From CAZIOH01 sp964540815 (GTDB taxonomy: Bacteria > Myxococcota_A > Polyangia > Fen-1088), in NCBI GenBank assembly GCA_964540815.1, contig CAZIOH010000161.1, forward strand, positions 1 through 7,429: a DNA stretch of 7,429 bases. Reading direction: 5' to 3'. This document shows positions 1-6,533 of this stretch, piece by piece (the first letter of the stretch is position 1; every line of letters begins with the position of its first letter). Under the pieces are notes generated by a model, which was not told where the DNA came from, made no database searches, and saw only the letters and a list, made by a program, of their open reading frames with translations. A program made the translations under genes and the position numbers.

Positions 1-824
1 GACAGGAACACCCCGAGCGGAACGTCGGACACCAGCCGCCGCTTCACCGCCCGCTGCAAGAGCCCGCGCAGCTCCTCGGCCGCCTCCGGCTCGGATCGGG
101 GGAGGTGGGTCTCGGGGAAGGGCAGATCCCAGTAGCGACGCACCACCGGCGTCGCGAAGGGGTCGACCCCGAGATCGAGCGTGAGGCACTCGGAGGCGTC
201 GAGCTTGTGGGCCCCGGCGATGATGGTGCGCGGCGCTGGCACGTACTCGAAGGCCAGGTAGCGCTGCAGGGCCGCCAGGTCGACGCGCCGATCGAGGCCG
301 GGCACCGGGAAGAGCGCCTTCAGCTCCGAGCCGAAGGCGAAGAGGGGCGGCCGGCCGCCGTCGCGCGGGATCTGGGCCCAGTAGAATGGCTTCTTGCCCA
401 TGCGGTCCCGGGCCGCGAAGAGCCGCCGTCGCCCAGAATCCCAGATCGCGAACGCGAACATGCCGTCGATGCGATCGAGCAGACCCTCGCCCCACTCCTC
501 GTAGCCGTGGACCAGCACCTCGGTGTCCGAGCGGGAACGAAAGTGGTGACCTCGCCCCATGAGCTCGTCGGCCAGTCCGGCGAAGTTGTAGATCTCGCCG
601 TTGAAGGTCACCTGGACCGTGCCGTCCTCGCCGCCCATGGGTTGGGTGCCGGCCGCGCTGAGATCGATGACCGAGAGGCGCCGATGTCCGAGGCCGACGC
701 CGGGCGCGGTCCAGAACCCCTCGCCGTCCGGGCCTCGTGCCGCCAGGGCGCGGGTCATGCGCGCGAGGCAAGCGCCGTCGATCGCGGCGAAGGTGGGATC
801 GAGGAGGCCTGCGATGCCACACAT
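1..824 (-). CDS. asnB: Asparagine-synthase-type glutamine amidotransferase, N-terminal part (cut by left edge)
   Basis: Class II glutamine amidotransferase fused to the start of an asparagine-synthase domain; 274 complete residues are visible. The protein opens MCGIAG, so after Met removal Cys2 is the glutaminase nucleophile. Family residues follow in order: GPDGEG near 31-36, GHRRLSVID at 46-54, FNGEIYN at 74-80, SDTE at 99-102, and DRMGKKPFYW at 140-149 before the linker. The last readable residues, VPLGVFL at 268-274, normally precede the SGGLDS pyrophosphatase loop, which falls just outside the window. The ATG is fixed by the required Met-Cys start and lies 3 bases after the GT2 stop, so the two are probably co-transcribed. 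There is no Shine-Dalgarno sequence. In the family, glutamine-derived ammonia is added to an AMP-activated carboxylate; in polysaccharide loci such proteins (WbpS/WbqG type) are thought to amidate uronic acids. That substrate is inferred from context; true asparagine synthesis cannot be excluded. Confidence 0.93.
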   Translation of the reverse strand, partial: MCGIAGLLDPTFAAIDGACLARMTRALAARGPDGEGFWTAPGVGLGHRRLSVIDLSAAGTQPMGGEDGTVQVTFNGEIYNFAGLADELMGRGHHFRSRSDTEVLVHGYEEWGEGLLDRIDGMFAFAIWDSGRRRLFAARDRMGKKPFYWAQIPRDGGRPPLFAFGSELKALFPVPGLDRRVDLAALQRYLAFEYVPAPRTIIAGAHKLDASECLTLDLGVDPFATPVVRRYWDLPFPETHLPRSEPEAAEELRGLLQRAVKRRLVSDVPLGVFL

Positions 825-827
825 GGG

Positions 828-1880
828 TCAGCCGATGGCCGAGGCGGCCGGGACCGCCGGCGCCGCCGGCACCGGTCCCGACGAGCCGACCCCGCCGACC
901 CCGCCGCCGAGCGGCGTCACCTCGGTCGCGTCGAAGTTCACCATGTCCCCGATGAGGTAGGTGGGCTTGGCCTGCGCCTCGTGGTAGGTGCGGATCTGGA
1001 GCTCCGCCAGGAGGCCCATCATGATCGACTGAACGCCCAGCATGAACAGGAACACCGCCACCACGAACAGCGGGTTGCGGTGCACGTAGGCGTTCTCGGC
1101 GAAGCGCTGAAACAGGGTGTAAAGGGCGGTCACCACCCCGAGGGTGCAGGTGACGAAGCCGAGGCCCCCGAAGAAGTAGAGCGGCTTGGTGGCGTAGTCC
1201 CCCAGGAACTTCACGGTCAGGAGATCGAGCAGCACCTTGAAGGTGCGCATGATGCCGTACTTCGACTTGCCCTCGCGGCGCGGGTGGTGGGTGACCACCA
1301 CCTCCGTCACGCGCGCCCCCGCCCACTTGGCGTAGATGGGGATGAACCGATGCATCTCCCCGTAGAGGTTCACCGGCTCGAGGAACTCGCGGCGGTAGGC
1401 CTTGAGGGTGCACCCGTAGTCGTGCAGGTGAACCCCGGACACCCGGCCGATGATCCAGTTGGCGATCCACGAGGGGATCTTGCGGGAGGCGACCTTGTCC
1501 TTGCGATCGCGCCGCCACCCCGAGACGACGTCATAGCCCTCGTCGAGCTTGGCGAGCAGCTTGGGGATGTCCGCCGGATCGTTCTGGAGATCAGCGTCCA
1601 TGGGGATGACGATGTCACCCCGGGCGGCCTTGAACCCCGCCGCCATCGCCGCGGTCTGTCCATAGTTTCGCCGGAAGCGAATCAGCCGCAGCCAGGGGCG
1701 GGAGGCCGCCGCCGCCCGCAGCTTGGGGAAGCTGCCGTCCCGCGAGCCGTCGTCGACCAGGACGAACTCGCAGGAGCGACCCCCGGCGCGCAGCGCCGCT
1801 TCGGCCTCGTCGAGCGCGGCCACCAGGCGGGTGATGGTCTCGGACTCGTTGTAGCAGGGGATGACGATGCTCAAGTCCAT
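828..1880 (-). CDS. Polyprenyl-phosphate glycosyltransferase, GT2 family (DPM1/ArnC/GtrB-like)
   Basis: A 350-residue inner-membrane glycosyltransferase with a cytoplasmic GT-A domain. The domain starts at once (LSIVIPCYNE, 3-12), with DDGS at 43-46 in the nucleotide site and the metal-binding DAD at 95-97 within MDADLQNDP. A conserved HHPRREGKSKYG block sits at 198-209. Two hydrophobic segments, about 233-255 and 270-292, form the usual C-terminal hairpin, followed by the family-typical RTYHEAQAKPTYLIG. Members move one sugar from a nucleotide donor to undecaprenyl or dolichyl phosphate, providing a lipid-linked donor for transfer on the far side of the membrane. The sugar cannot be read from the sequence; the neighbouring UDP-xylose synthase makes a pentose one candidate (inference). 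A Gly/Ala/Pro/Val-rich tail, 325-350, is outside the conserved fold. The ATG is the only sensible start because the domain begins at residue 3; it lacks a Shine-Dalgarno sequence. The next gene begins 3 bases after the stop. Confidence 0.93.
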   Translation of the reverse strand: MDLSIVIPCYNESETITRLVAALDEAEAALRAGGRSCEFVLVDDGSRDGSFPKLRAAAASRPWLRLIRFRRNYGQTAAMAAGFKAARGDIVIPMDADLQNDPADIPKLLAKLDEGYDVVSGWRRDRKDKVASRKIPSWIANWIIGRVSGVHLHDYGCTLKAYRREFLEPVNLYGEMHRFIPIYAKWAGARVTEVVVTHHPRREGKSKYGIMRTFKVLLDLLTVKFLGDYATKPLYFFGGLGFVTCTLGVVTALYTLFQRFAENAYVHRNPLFVVAVFLFMLGVQSIMMGLLAELQIRTYHEAQAKPTYLIGDMVNFDATEVTPLGGGVGGVGSSGPVPAAPAVPAASAIG

Positions 1881-2005
1881 GCAGCGGGGAGGATACGCGA
1901 ACGTCGGGGGGAGTCGAGGCCCGCCAGGCCCCGGCGGGATCGACGGCGGGTCGGGAGGGGCCGACGGTGAAATGTCGGGCGTCGACGGACGGCCGGGTGT
2001 GCGGT
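1881..2005 (-). other. 125-base gap between uxs and the GT2 gene
   Basis: This is the longest non-coding stretch in the window. It holds no recognisable small gene. Two things can be seen: a GC-rich inverted repeat at 1920-1938 (six-base arms, seven-base loop, no T-tract), and a weak promoter-like pair at 1890-1917. No strong terminator is present, so read-through from uxs remains possible. Confidence 0.5.
1890..1917 (-). promoter_or_regulatory. Weak sigma70-like promoter candidate before the GT2 gene
   Basis: On the minus strand, TCGACT (plus positions 1912-1917) and TATCCT (1890-1895) are 16 bases apart, each matching four of six consensus bases. The -10-like hexamer ends 9 bases before the ATG, so a transcript starting from it would have almost no leader. 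In DNA this GC-rich, such matches are scarce but can arise by chance. Confidence 0.2.
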
Positions 2006-2962
2006 TCAGAGCGGCGCGGGGAGGCCGAAGCGCTTGCGAAAGTCGGCGATCGTGGCGGCGATCCCATGTTCCAGGCTGACGCGGGGCTCCCAGCCACCGA
2101 GGAGCTGGCGGGCCCGCGTGATGTCCGGGTTGCGTCGGGTGGGATCGTCCTTCGGCAGCGGCACCCGGCTGATGGGGCTGTGCGAGCCGACCATGTCCCG
2201 GATGAGCTCGGCGAGCTCGAGCACCGTGGTCTCGCGCGGGTTGCCGAGGTTGACGGGATCCGAGCCGTGGCCGCTGGCCATGAGGCGCATGAAGCCCTCG
2301 ATCAGATCCGACACGTAGCAGAACGAGCGGGTCTGCTGGCCCTCGCCGTAGATGGTCAACGCCTCGCCGCGCAGCGACTGGACGATGAAGTTCGAGACCA
2401 CCCGGCCGTCGTTTTCGTGGACCCGAGGGCCGTAGGTGTTGAAGATGCGCGCGATGCGCACCTCGACGCCGTACTGCATGGCGTAGGACACCGCCAGGGA
2501 CTCGGCGCAGCGTTTTCCCTCGTCGTAGCAGGCGCGCGGGCCGATCGGATTGACGTTGCCCCAGTAGGTCTCCTTCTGCGGGTGCTCCGCGGGATCGCCG
2601 TAGCACTCGGAGGTCGAGGCGATGAGGATGCGCGCCCGGGCCTCGCGGGCCAGATCGAGCGCGTTCAAGGTCCCCTGCACCGCCGTGCGGATCGTGCGCA
2701 CCGGGTTGCGCTGGTAGTGGATGGGCGAGGCCGGACAGGCCAGATGGAAGATCTCGTCGACCTCGAGGGTGAGCGGCTCGGTGATGTCGTGGCGCAGGAG
2801 CTCGAAGCGGTGGTTATCGAGCAGGTGTTCGATGTTGGTGCGGCTGCCCGTGAAGAAGTTGTCGAGACACACCACCTCGTGGCCCTCGGCGATCAGGCGA
2901 TCGGAGAGGTGGGAGCCGAGGAAGCCGGCTCCCCCGGTGACCAGCACGCGTTTGCGAGACAT
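2006..2962 (-). CDS. uxs: UDP-glucuronate decarboxylase (UDP-xylose synthase)
   Basis: A cytoplasmic short-chain dehydrogenase/reductase-fold enzyme that converts UDP-glucuronate to UDP-xylose and CO2 through a 4-keto intermediate, using bound NAD. The 318 residues match the usual bacterial length. The Rossmann motif GGAGFLG is at 10-16. The family signature LACPASPIHYQ is at 74-84, the catalytic triad is Thr117, Glu119, Tyr146 with Lys150 (ASTSE, CYDEGK), and YWGNVNPIGPR is at 133-143. RIFNTYGPR, NDGRVVSNFIVQ and TRSFCYV follow, and the arginine of RRNPDI near 276-277 matches the decarboxylase-specific substrate-binding arginine. This set separates it from plain 4-epimerases and from ArnA, whose formyltransferase domain is absent. 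Two starts are possible: ATG at 2962 (MSRKRVLV, chosen because the fold begins directly) or ATG at 2977, adding five residues (MNRPP). Neither has a Shine-Dalgarno sequence. It lies 88 bases after the preceding glycosyltransferase. Confidence 0.96.
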   Translation of the reverse strand: MSRKRVLVTGGAGFLGSHLSDRLIAEGHEVVCLDNFFTGSRTNIEHLLDNHRFELLRHDITEPLTLEVDEIFHLACPASPIHYQRNPVRTIRTAVQGTLNALDLAREARARILIASTSECYGDPAEHPQKETYWGNVNPIGPRACYDEGKRCAESLAVSYAMQYGVEVRIARIFNTYGPRVHENDGRVVSNFIVQSLRGEALTIYGEGQQTRSFCYVSDLIEGFMRLMASGHGSDPVNLGNPRETTVLELAELIRDMVGSHSPISRVPLPKDDPTRRNPDITRARQLLGGWEPRVSLEHGIAATIADFRKRFGLPAPL

Positions 2963-2972
2963 CGGGGGCCGA

Positions 2973-3000
2973 TTCATACACGGAGGGCCCGCCGTTTCAA
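2973..3000 (-). promoter_or_regulatory. Candidate sigma70-like promoter before uxs
   Basis: The minus strand reads TTGAAA (plus 2995-3000), a 16-base spacer, then TATGAA (2973-2978). Five of six -35 bases and four of six -10 bases match consensus, the best pair I noticed in the window. It sits in the 88-base gap upstream of uxs. The -10 element overlaps the upstream ATG at 2977; if the promoter is real, that start is ruled out and the ATG at 2962 would have a leader of only a few bases. Prediction by eye only. Confidence 0.3.
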
Positions 3001-3050
3001 GGCTGGAAGCGCGGCGCGGTCCCCGGCCGGTGCGGACATCGAGATCGACG

Positions 3051-4322
3051 CTACGTGGACGTGGGGGACGTGCGGGACGATGACGAGGACGAGCGCGCGG
3101 CGATCTCCCGGAGCAGCCGATCCCAGCGATCGTTGGTGGCGCGCTTGCTGAAGGATTCGGCGTAGCGGGCGTGAACCTCGGCCTGCCAGGCCGCGAGCTC
3201 GGCCGGCGCAAGGGCGAGGCGGTGCAGCGCCTCGACGGCGGCGGCGCGGTCGGCCGGGCCGTGCACCGCGAGGCCCACCCCGAGCTCGGCGATCCAGTCG
3301 GTGATCTCGGAGTCGGCAGGGCCCGTGAACAGGACCGGCCGTCCCACCGCCAGCGACGCGAAGAACTTGGAGGGGACCACCAGCCCCTGCCACTCCGGGC
3401 GCAGGCTGACGACGTGGAGATCGGCGGCCGCGAGGCGCGCCGGGAGCTCGGCCTCGGTGCCGAAGGGTGCGAAGGTGACGTTCACGTCCTCGGCGCGCAC
3501 GGCGGCCCGCAGCTCGTCGAGGCGGTTGCCGCGGCAGGCGAAGCAGAACCCGATGGCGCGCCCCGAGCGCGCTCGGCACGCCCGCGCCAGCTCGAGCAGG
3601 GGCTCGAAGTCGTGTGCCCGCCCCATGGTCCCCGCGTAGATCAAGGCCAGCCTGGTCTCGGCCGGGAACAGCGCCGCGCGCGCCGCGCGATCGATCGGGC
3701 TCGGGCGCTCGGGCTCGACCAGCGCCCAGGGTGGGAGCGTCGCGTGGCGGGCCGGCGTCCCGTAGGCGGCGAGCCGGCGCCGCATGGTCGAGCCGATGTC
3801 CACCAGCGTGTCGCAGCGCCGGTAGGCCGCGGCCATCAGCCGGCGCGCGGCCGGCATCCCGAGCGCGGTGAGCGAGGATCCCGCCCCCCGCCCTTCCGCC
3901 TCGATGGCCTCGGGGTACAGATCGAAGCACCAGTGGACGATCGGCGTCGAGGGACGCAGGCGCGCGAGCGGCAGGGCGAGCAGCGGCGCGAAGGCCGGAT
4001 CGGAGCCGATGACGATGGCGTCCACCGGCGGCAGGGTCCGGCTGTGGCGTGTCCAGGCCCCGAGCAGATAGGCGCTGTTCCCGAGGCGGGTGAGCGCCCG
4101 CGACTGCGGCCACGCCGGGCGGTGGACCCGGTGGATCTCGATCCCGCGCCAGGTCTCGCGCGCGGGATAGCGCACGGTCGGATCGTGCCAGGCGCGGTCG
4201 CTGGTGACCGCGGTGACCTCCCAGCCGCGCGCCACCTGCTCGGCGCCGAGATCGGAGAACTGGCGGGCGCTGACCACGTCGCTCGGGTGGAAGAAGTGAT
4301 AGTAGAGCAGGAGCCGCGGCAT
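3051..4322 (-). CDS. Glycosyltransferase family 4, WcaI/WbuB-like
   Basis: A 423-residue cytoplasmic GT-B glycosyltransferase. The N-terminal domain starts LLLYYHFFHPSDVVSARQF, where the acceptor-side loop of WcaI/WbuB-type enzymes (yyFpPe...R) lies, and has WCFDLYPEAI at 131-140, typical of that branch. The C-terminal domain has LIYAGTMGRAHDFEPLLE (227-244), a fragment characteristic of the donor domain, and VVPSKFFASLAVGRPVLF at 315-332. This VPSK-type segment replaces the EX7E motif of ordinary family-4 enzymes, as is usual in this subgroup. Donor and acceptor cannot be deduced; relatives add sugars to lipid-linked O-antigen or colanic-acid intermediates. The ATG lies 8 bases past the gmd stop, indicating one transcript; no Shine-Dalgarno sequence is visible. 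The protein ends in a Ser/Thr-rich tail (six serines at 411-416) outside the fold, encoded by a degenerate gacgtg-rich stretch. Confidence 0.9.
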   Translation of the reverse strand: MPRLLLYYHFFHPSDVVSARQFSDLGAEQVARGWEVTAVTSDRAWHDPTVRYPARETWRGIEIHRVHRPAWPQSRALTRLGNSAYLLGAWTRHSRTLPPVDAIVIGSDPAFAPLLALPLARLRPSTPIVHWCFDLYPEAIEAEGRGAGSSLTALGMPAARRLMAAAYRRCDTLVDIGSTMRRRLAAYGTPARHATLPPWALVEPERPSPIDRAARAALFPAETRLALIYAGTMGRAHDFEPLLELARACRARSGRAIGFCFACRGNRLDELRAAVRAEDVNVTFAPFGTEAELPARLAAADLHVVSLRPEWQGLVVPSKFFASLAVGRPVLFTGPADSEITDWIAELGVGLAVHGPADRAAAVEALHRLALAPAELAAWQAEVHARYAESFSKRATNDRWDRLLREIAARSSSSSSRTSPTST

Positions 4323-4330
4323 CGGCGCGA

Positions 4331-5308
4331 TCAGGCGGGCGGGCGGGTGTCCAGAGCACCTGTTCGGTGCGCGAGCATGCCCCGCACCACCTCCTTCATC
4401 CGGACGGTGGCGGTCCACCCGAGGAGCCGCGCCGCCTTGGCGGGATTGCCCTGGCTGCGGTGGATGTCGCTCGGGCGGAACAGCTCGGGATCGGTGGTCA
4501 CGTGGTCGCGGTAGTCGAGGCCGACCTGGGCGAAGGCCTCGGCCACGAAGGCCCGAAGGGGGTGGGTCTCGCCGGTGGCGATCACGAAATCCTCGGGCGA
4601 GGAGAGCTGCAGCATGCTGGCCATCGCCTCGACGTATTCGGGCGCCCAGCCCCAGTCGCGCTCGATGTCGATGTTCCCGAGGGTGAGGCGCTCGGGGCTG
4701 CCGTGGGCGATCCGGCGCGCCACCTCGATCACCTTGCGGGTCACGAAGCGCTCGGGTCGCAGCGGCGACTCGTGGTTGAAGAGGATGCCCGAACAGGCCC
4801 AGATCCCGTAGGCCTCGCGGTAGTTGGCGACCGTCCAGTAGGCGGTGGCCTTGGCCACCCCGTAGGGGCTGCGGGGGGCGAAAGCGCTCTGCTCGCTGGC
4901 CCCGCCGGCCGGGGTCTCCCCGAAGCACTCGCTCGAGCACGCGTTGTAGAAGCGCGCCGGGGTCTTGAGGAGGCGCAGGACCTCGACCACGTTGAGGGTC
5001 CCGATCGCGATGCTCTCGAGGGTCTCGACCGGCTGCTCGAACGACAGGCCGACCGAGCTCTGCCCGGCGAGGTTGAAGATCTCGGTCGGCTCGAAGCGCA
5101 TGAGCGTCTGAAGGACGCTGCGAAAGTCGGTGAGGGCCATCGAGTGCAGGCGGACCTGCTGCCGGATTCCGAGGCGCCCGAGGTTGGAGAAGCTCGAGAG
5201 CTGGGCGTCGCGTGAGGTCCCGATCACCTCGTAGCCGCGCCCGAGGAGCGCCCGGGCGAGGTAGGCCCCGTCTTGACCGGAGATCCCGATGATGAGGGCG
5301 CGCTTCAC
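4331..5308 (-). CDS. gmd: GDP-mannose 4,6-dehydratase (short, divergent form)
   Basis: A cytoplasmic NADP-dependent dehydratase expected to convert GDP-D-mannose to GDP-4-keto-6-deoxy-D-mannose, the branch point to GDP-D-rhamnose, GDP-L-fucose and GDP-perosamine. The 325 residues carry GISGQDGAYL (8-17, dinucleotide loop), FNLAGQSSVGLSFEQP (78-93) and a catalytic set of Ser125 (usually Thr), Glu127, Tyr149 and Lys153. The Glu-Tyr spacing of 22 is the same as in the E. coli enzyme. NYREAYGIWACSGILFNHESP (162-182), FVTRK (188-192), RDWGWAPEYVEAM (217-229) and PEDFVIATGE (238-247) are clear GMD signatures. The arginine-rich RRSSxxNT segment that binds the neighbouring subunit in classical GMD is replaced by SRDAQLSSFSN (32-42). 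The GTG start overlaps the previous stop (GTGA) and has a GGAG 8 bases upstream. No partner reductase, epimerase or aminotransferase is in the window. A related dehydratase with a different GDP- or UDP-sugar is possible but less likely. Confidence 0.88.
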   Translation of the reverse strand: MKRALIIGISGQDGAYLARALLGRGYEVIGTSRDAQLSSFSNLGRLGIRQQVRLHSMALTDFRSVLQTLMRFEPTEIFNLAGQSSVGLSFEQPVETLESIAIGTLNVVEVLRLLKTPARFYNACSSECFGETPAGGASEQSAFAPRSPYGVAKATAYWTVANYREAYGIWACSGILFNHESPLRPERFVTRKVIEVARRIAHGSPERLTLGNIDIERDWGWAPEYVEAMASMLQLSSPEDFVIATGETHPLRAFVAEAFAQVGLDYRDHVTTDPELFRPSDIHRSQGNPAKAARLLGWTATVRMKEVVRGMLAHRTGALDTRPPA

Positions 5309-6492
5309 GCCTGCGTCTCCGAGCTGGCGGTGGCGCCGATGGCGTAGCCGTAAGCCTCCCGCACCCGGGCGCGCATCCCGTCGAAGGTGTAGCGCTGGCG
5401 AAACCGGCGCTGCCCGGCCGCGCCGAGCCGCTCGGCCAGGGCGTCGTCGGCGAGCAGGCGGCCACAGGCCACGGCGATCGCCGCGGGCTCTTGCGCCACC
5501 ACCAGGCCGGTGACGCCGTCTTGCACGATCTCGGCCGAGGAGTCGAAGCTGCAGACGCAGGGCAGCCCGAAGCGCATGGCCTCGGTGAAGACCAGGCCGA
5601 AGCCCTCGCCGGTGCTCGGCATGGCGAAGAGCCGCGCCGTCGCGTACAGCTCGAAGAGCCGCGCATGGCTGACCCTGCCGAGGAACTGGACGGAGTCCCC
5701 ACCCGCATGCCCGAGGCCGGCGGCCCTGGCCCGCAGGCGTTCGAGATCGTCCCCCGCCCCGGCGATCCACAGCTCCGCCGCCGGATGCTGGCGCCGAACC
5801 TCGCCCCAGGCCTCGAGCAGCTGGTCGTGGCCCTTGTAGCGCTCGCTCGCCGCGAGGCGCGCGACGATGAGGACCGCGGGCTTGCGCGCGGCGGCCACAT
5901 ACTTTGGAACGGCGGTCTCGGTCGCATTCGTCGTGGTGCTCGAGCTCCACGGCCCCTCCGGCTCGACGCCGAGGTGAACGGGCAAGGCCGCCGGCAGGTC
6001 GGGATTGTGGCGGCGCATCTCGTCGCTCGAGAAGCGCGAGATGGCGAGCAGGGGTCGCGCGCGCCGGACGGTGAAGCGCTCGTCGACGCGCAGCCGTCGG
6101 CGGACCTCGATCCCCACCAGCCACAGCGATTGTCGACGAAAGGGGCGCAGCACCCCGAGCCGCCCGACCCCGATGTGCAGGAAGATCACCAGCTCGAAGG
6201 CCAGGTGGCGCAGCGCGAACTCCACCGCCATGCGGGGCCGGTCGCCACCGAAGGCCCGCGCGCGTACCCGCGTCGGCGATCCCCGGTGATGGCGCTCGAA
6301 GACCCCGAGCCCCGCCGGGGTGTCGAGCAGCCCCCAGGCCTCGAGCCGCGCCAGCCCCGGCGCCCCGGCCAGGGACTCGACCACGCTGCGGGCGAACACC
6401 GCCAGGCCGCCCGGGCGGTAGGTCCCGTCGGCATCGATGGCAAACTCGGGCGCGACGATCAGGATGCTGCGTGGCACACGCGACACGCGCAT
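5305..6492 (-). CDS. Glycosyltransferase family 4 (GT-B, EX7E)
   Basis: A 395-residue retaining GT-B glycosyltransferase, cytoplasmic or membrane-associated. The N-terminal domain begins RSILIVAPEF (8-17) followed by a Gly-rich turn, RPGGLAVFARSV (26-37), where family-4 enzymes hold donor phosphate and acceptor. The C-terminal domain contains LIVARLAASERYKGHDQLLEAW (208-229), with the donor-phosphate-binding Arg212 and Lys220, LWIAGAGDD (241-249), VQFLGRVS (268-275) and the EX7E motif with Glu296 and Glu304 in MPSTGEGFGLVFTEAM (291-306), then DGVTGLVV. A Ser/Thr-rich linker near 182-196 joins the domains and is somewhat less GC-rich than its surroundings. Sugar and acceptor are unknown; the neighbouring gmd, which its stop codon overlaps, makes a GDP-derived 6-deoxyhexose donor plausible (inference). 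The ATG sits close to the start of the first beta-strand; it has no Shine-Dalgarno sequence but a -10-like TAGGGT directly against it. Confidence 0.92.
   Translation of the reverse strand: MRVSRVPRSILIVAPEFAIDADGTYRPGGLAVFARSVVESLAGAPGLARLEAWGLLDTPAGLGVFERHHRGSPTRVRARAFGGDRPRMAVEFALRHLAFELVIFLHIGVGRLGVLRPFRRQSLWLVGIEVRRRLRVDERFTVRRARPLLAISRFSSDEMRRHNPDLPAALPVHLGVEPEGPWSSSTTTNATETAVPKYVAAARKPAVLIVARLAASERYKGHDQLLEAWGEVRRQHPAAELWIAGAGDDLERLRARAAGLGHAGGDSVQFLGRVSHARLFELYATARLFAMPSTGEGFGLVFTEAMRFGLPCVCSFDSSAEIVQDGVTGLVVAQEPAAIAVACGRLLADDALAERLGAAGQRRFRQRYTFDGMRARVREAYGYAIGATASSETQA
5317..5320 (-). promoter_or_regulatory. Shine-Dalgarno sequence of gmd
   Basis: GGAG on the minus strand, 8 bases before the GTG codon at 5306-5308 and inside the end of the preceding glycosyltransferase gene. 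It decides the start of gmd in favour of this GTG rather than a long upstream extension of the same frame, and fits translational coupling at the 4-base GTGA overlap. It is the only convincing ribosome binding site I found among the six gene starts. Confidence 0.6.
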
Positions 6493-6513
6493 ACCCTATT
6501 GAATCGAGCGTGG

Positions 6514-6526
6514 GGCCGCAACGGCC
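6514..6526. repeat. Short perfect inverted repeat (5-bp stem, 3-base loop)
   Basis: Plus strand GGCCG CAA CGGCC, a perfect palindrome around three unpaired bases, 22 bases before the glycosyltransferase start codon and 7 bases from the tandem repeat. In GC-rich DNA a stem this short can be fortuitous, but it continues a row of hairpins. Confidence 0.5.
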
Positions 6527-6533
6527 AACCGAC

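Noticed and set aside
1920..1938. Hairpin CCCGCC-N7-GGCGGG as a terminator of uxs
   Set aside because: There is no T-tract and the stem is short and purely G/C, expected often by chance at this base composition.
105..1970. Long open frame of 621 codons on the plus strand
   Set aside because: It lies antisense to the GT2 and left asnB-type genes, is rich in Arg, Gly, Ala and Glu, and shows no family motif. High GC makes antisense frames long.
828..2606. Extension of the GT2 frame upstream to 2606
   Set aside because: The added part is a shadow of uxs; the GT-A fold starts at the ATG at 1880.
6493..6521. Promoter TTGCGG-17-TAGGGT before the GT4 gene
   Set aside because: TAGGGT touches the ATG, so transcription would start inside the coding region. 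It is kept only as part of the leaderless-start observation, not as a feature.
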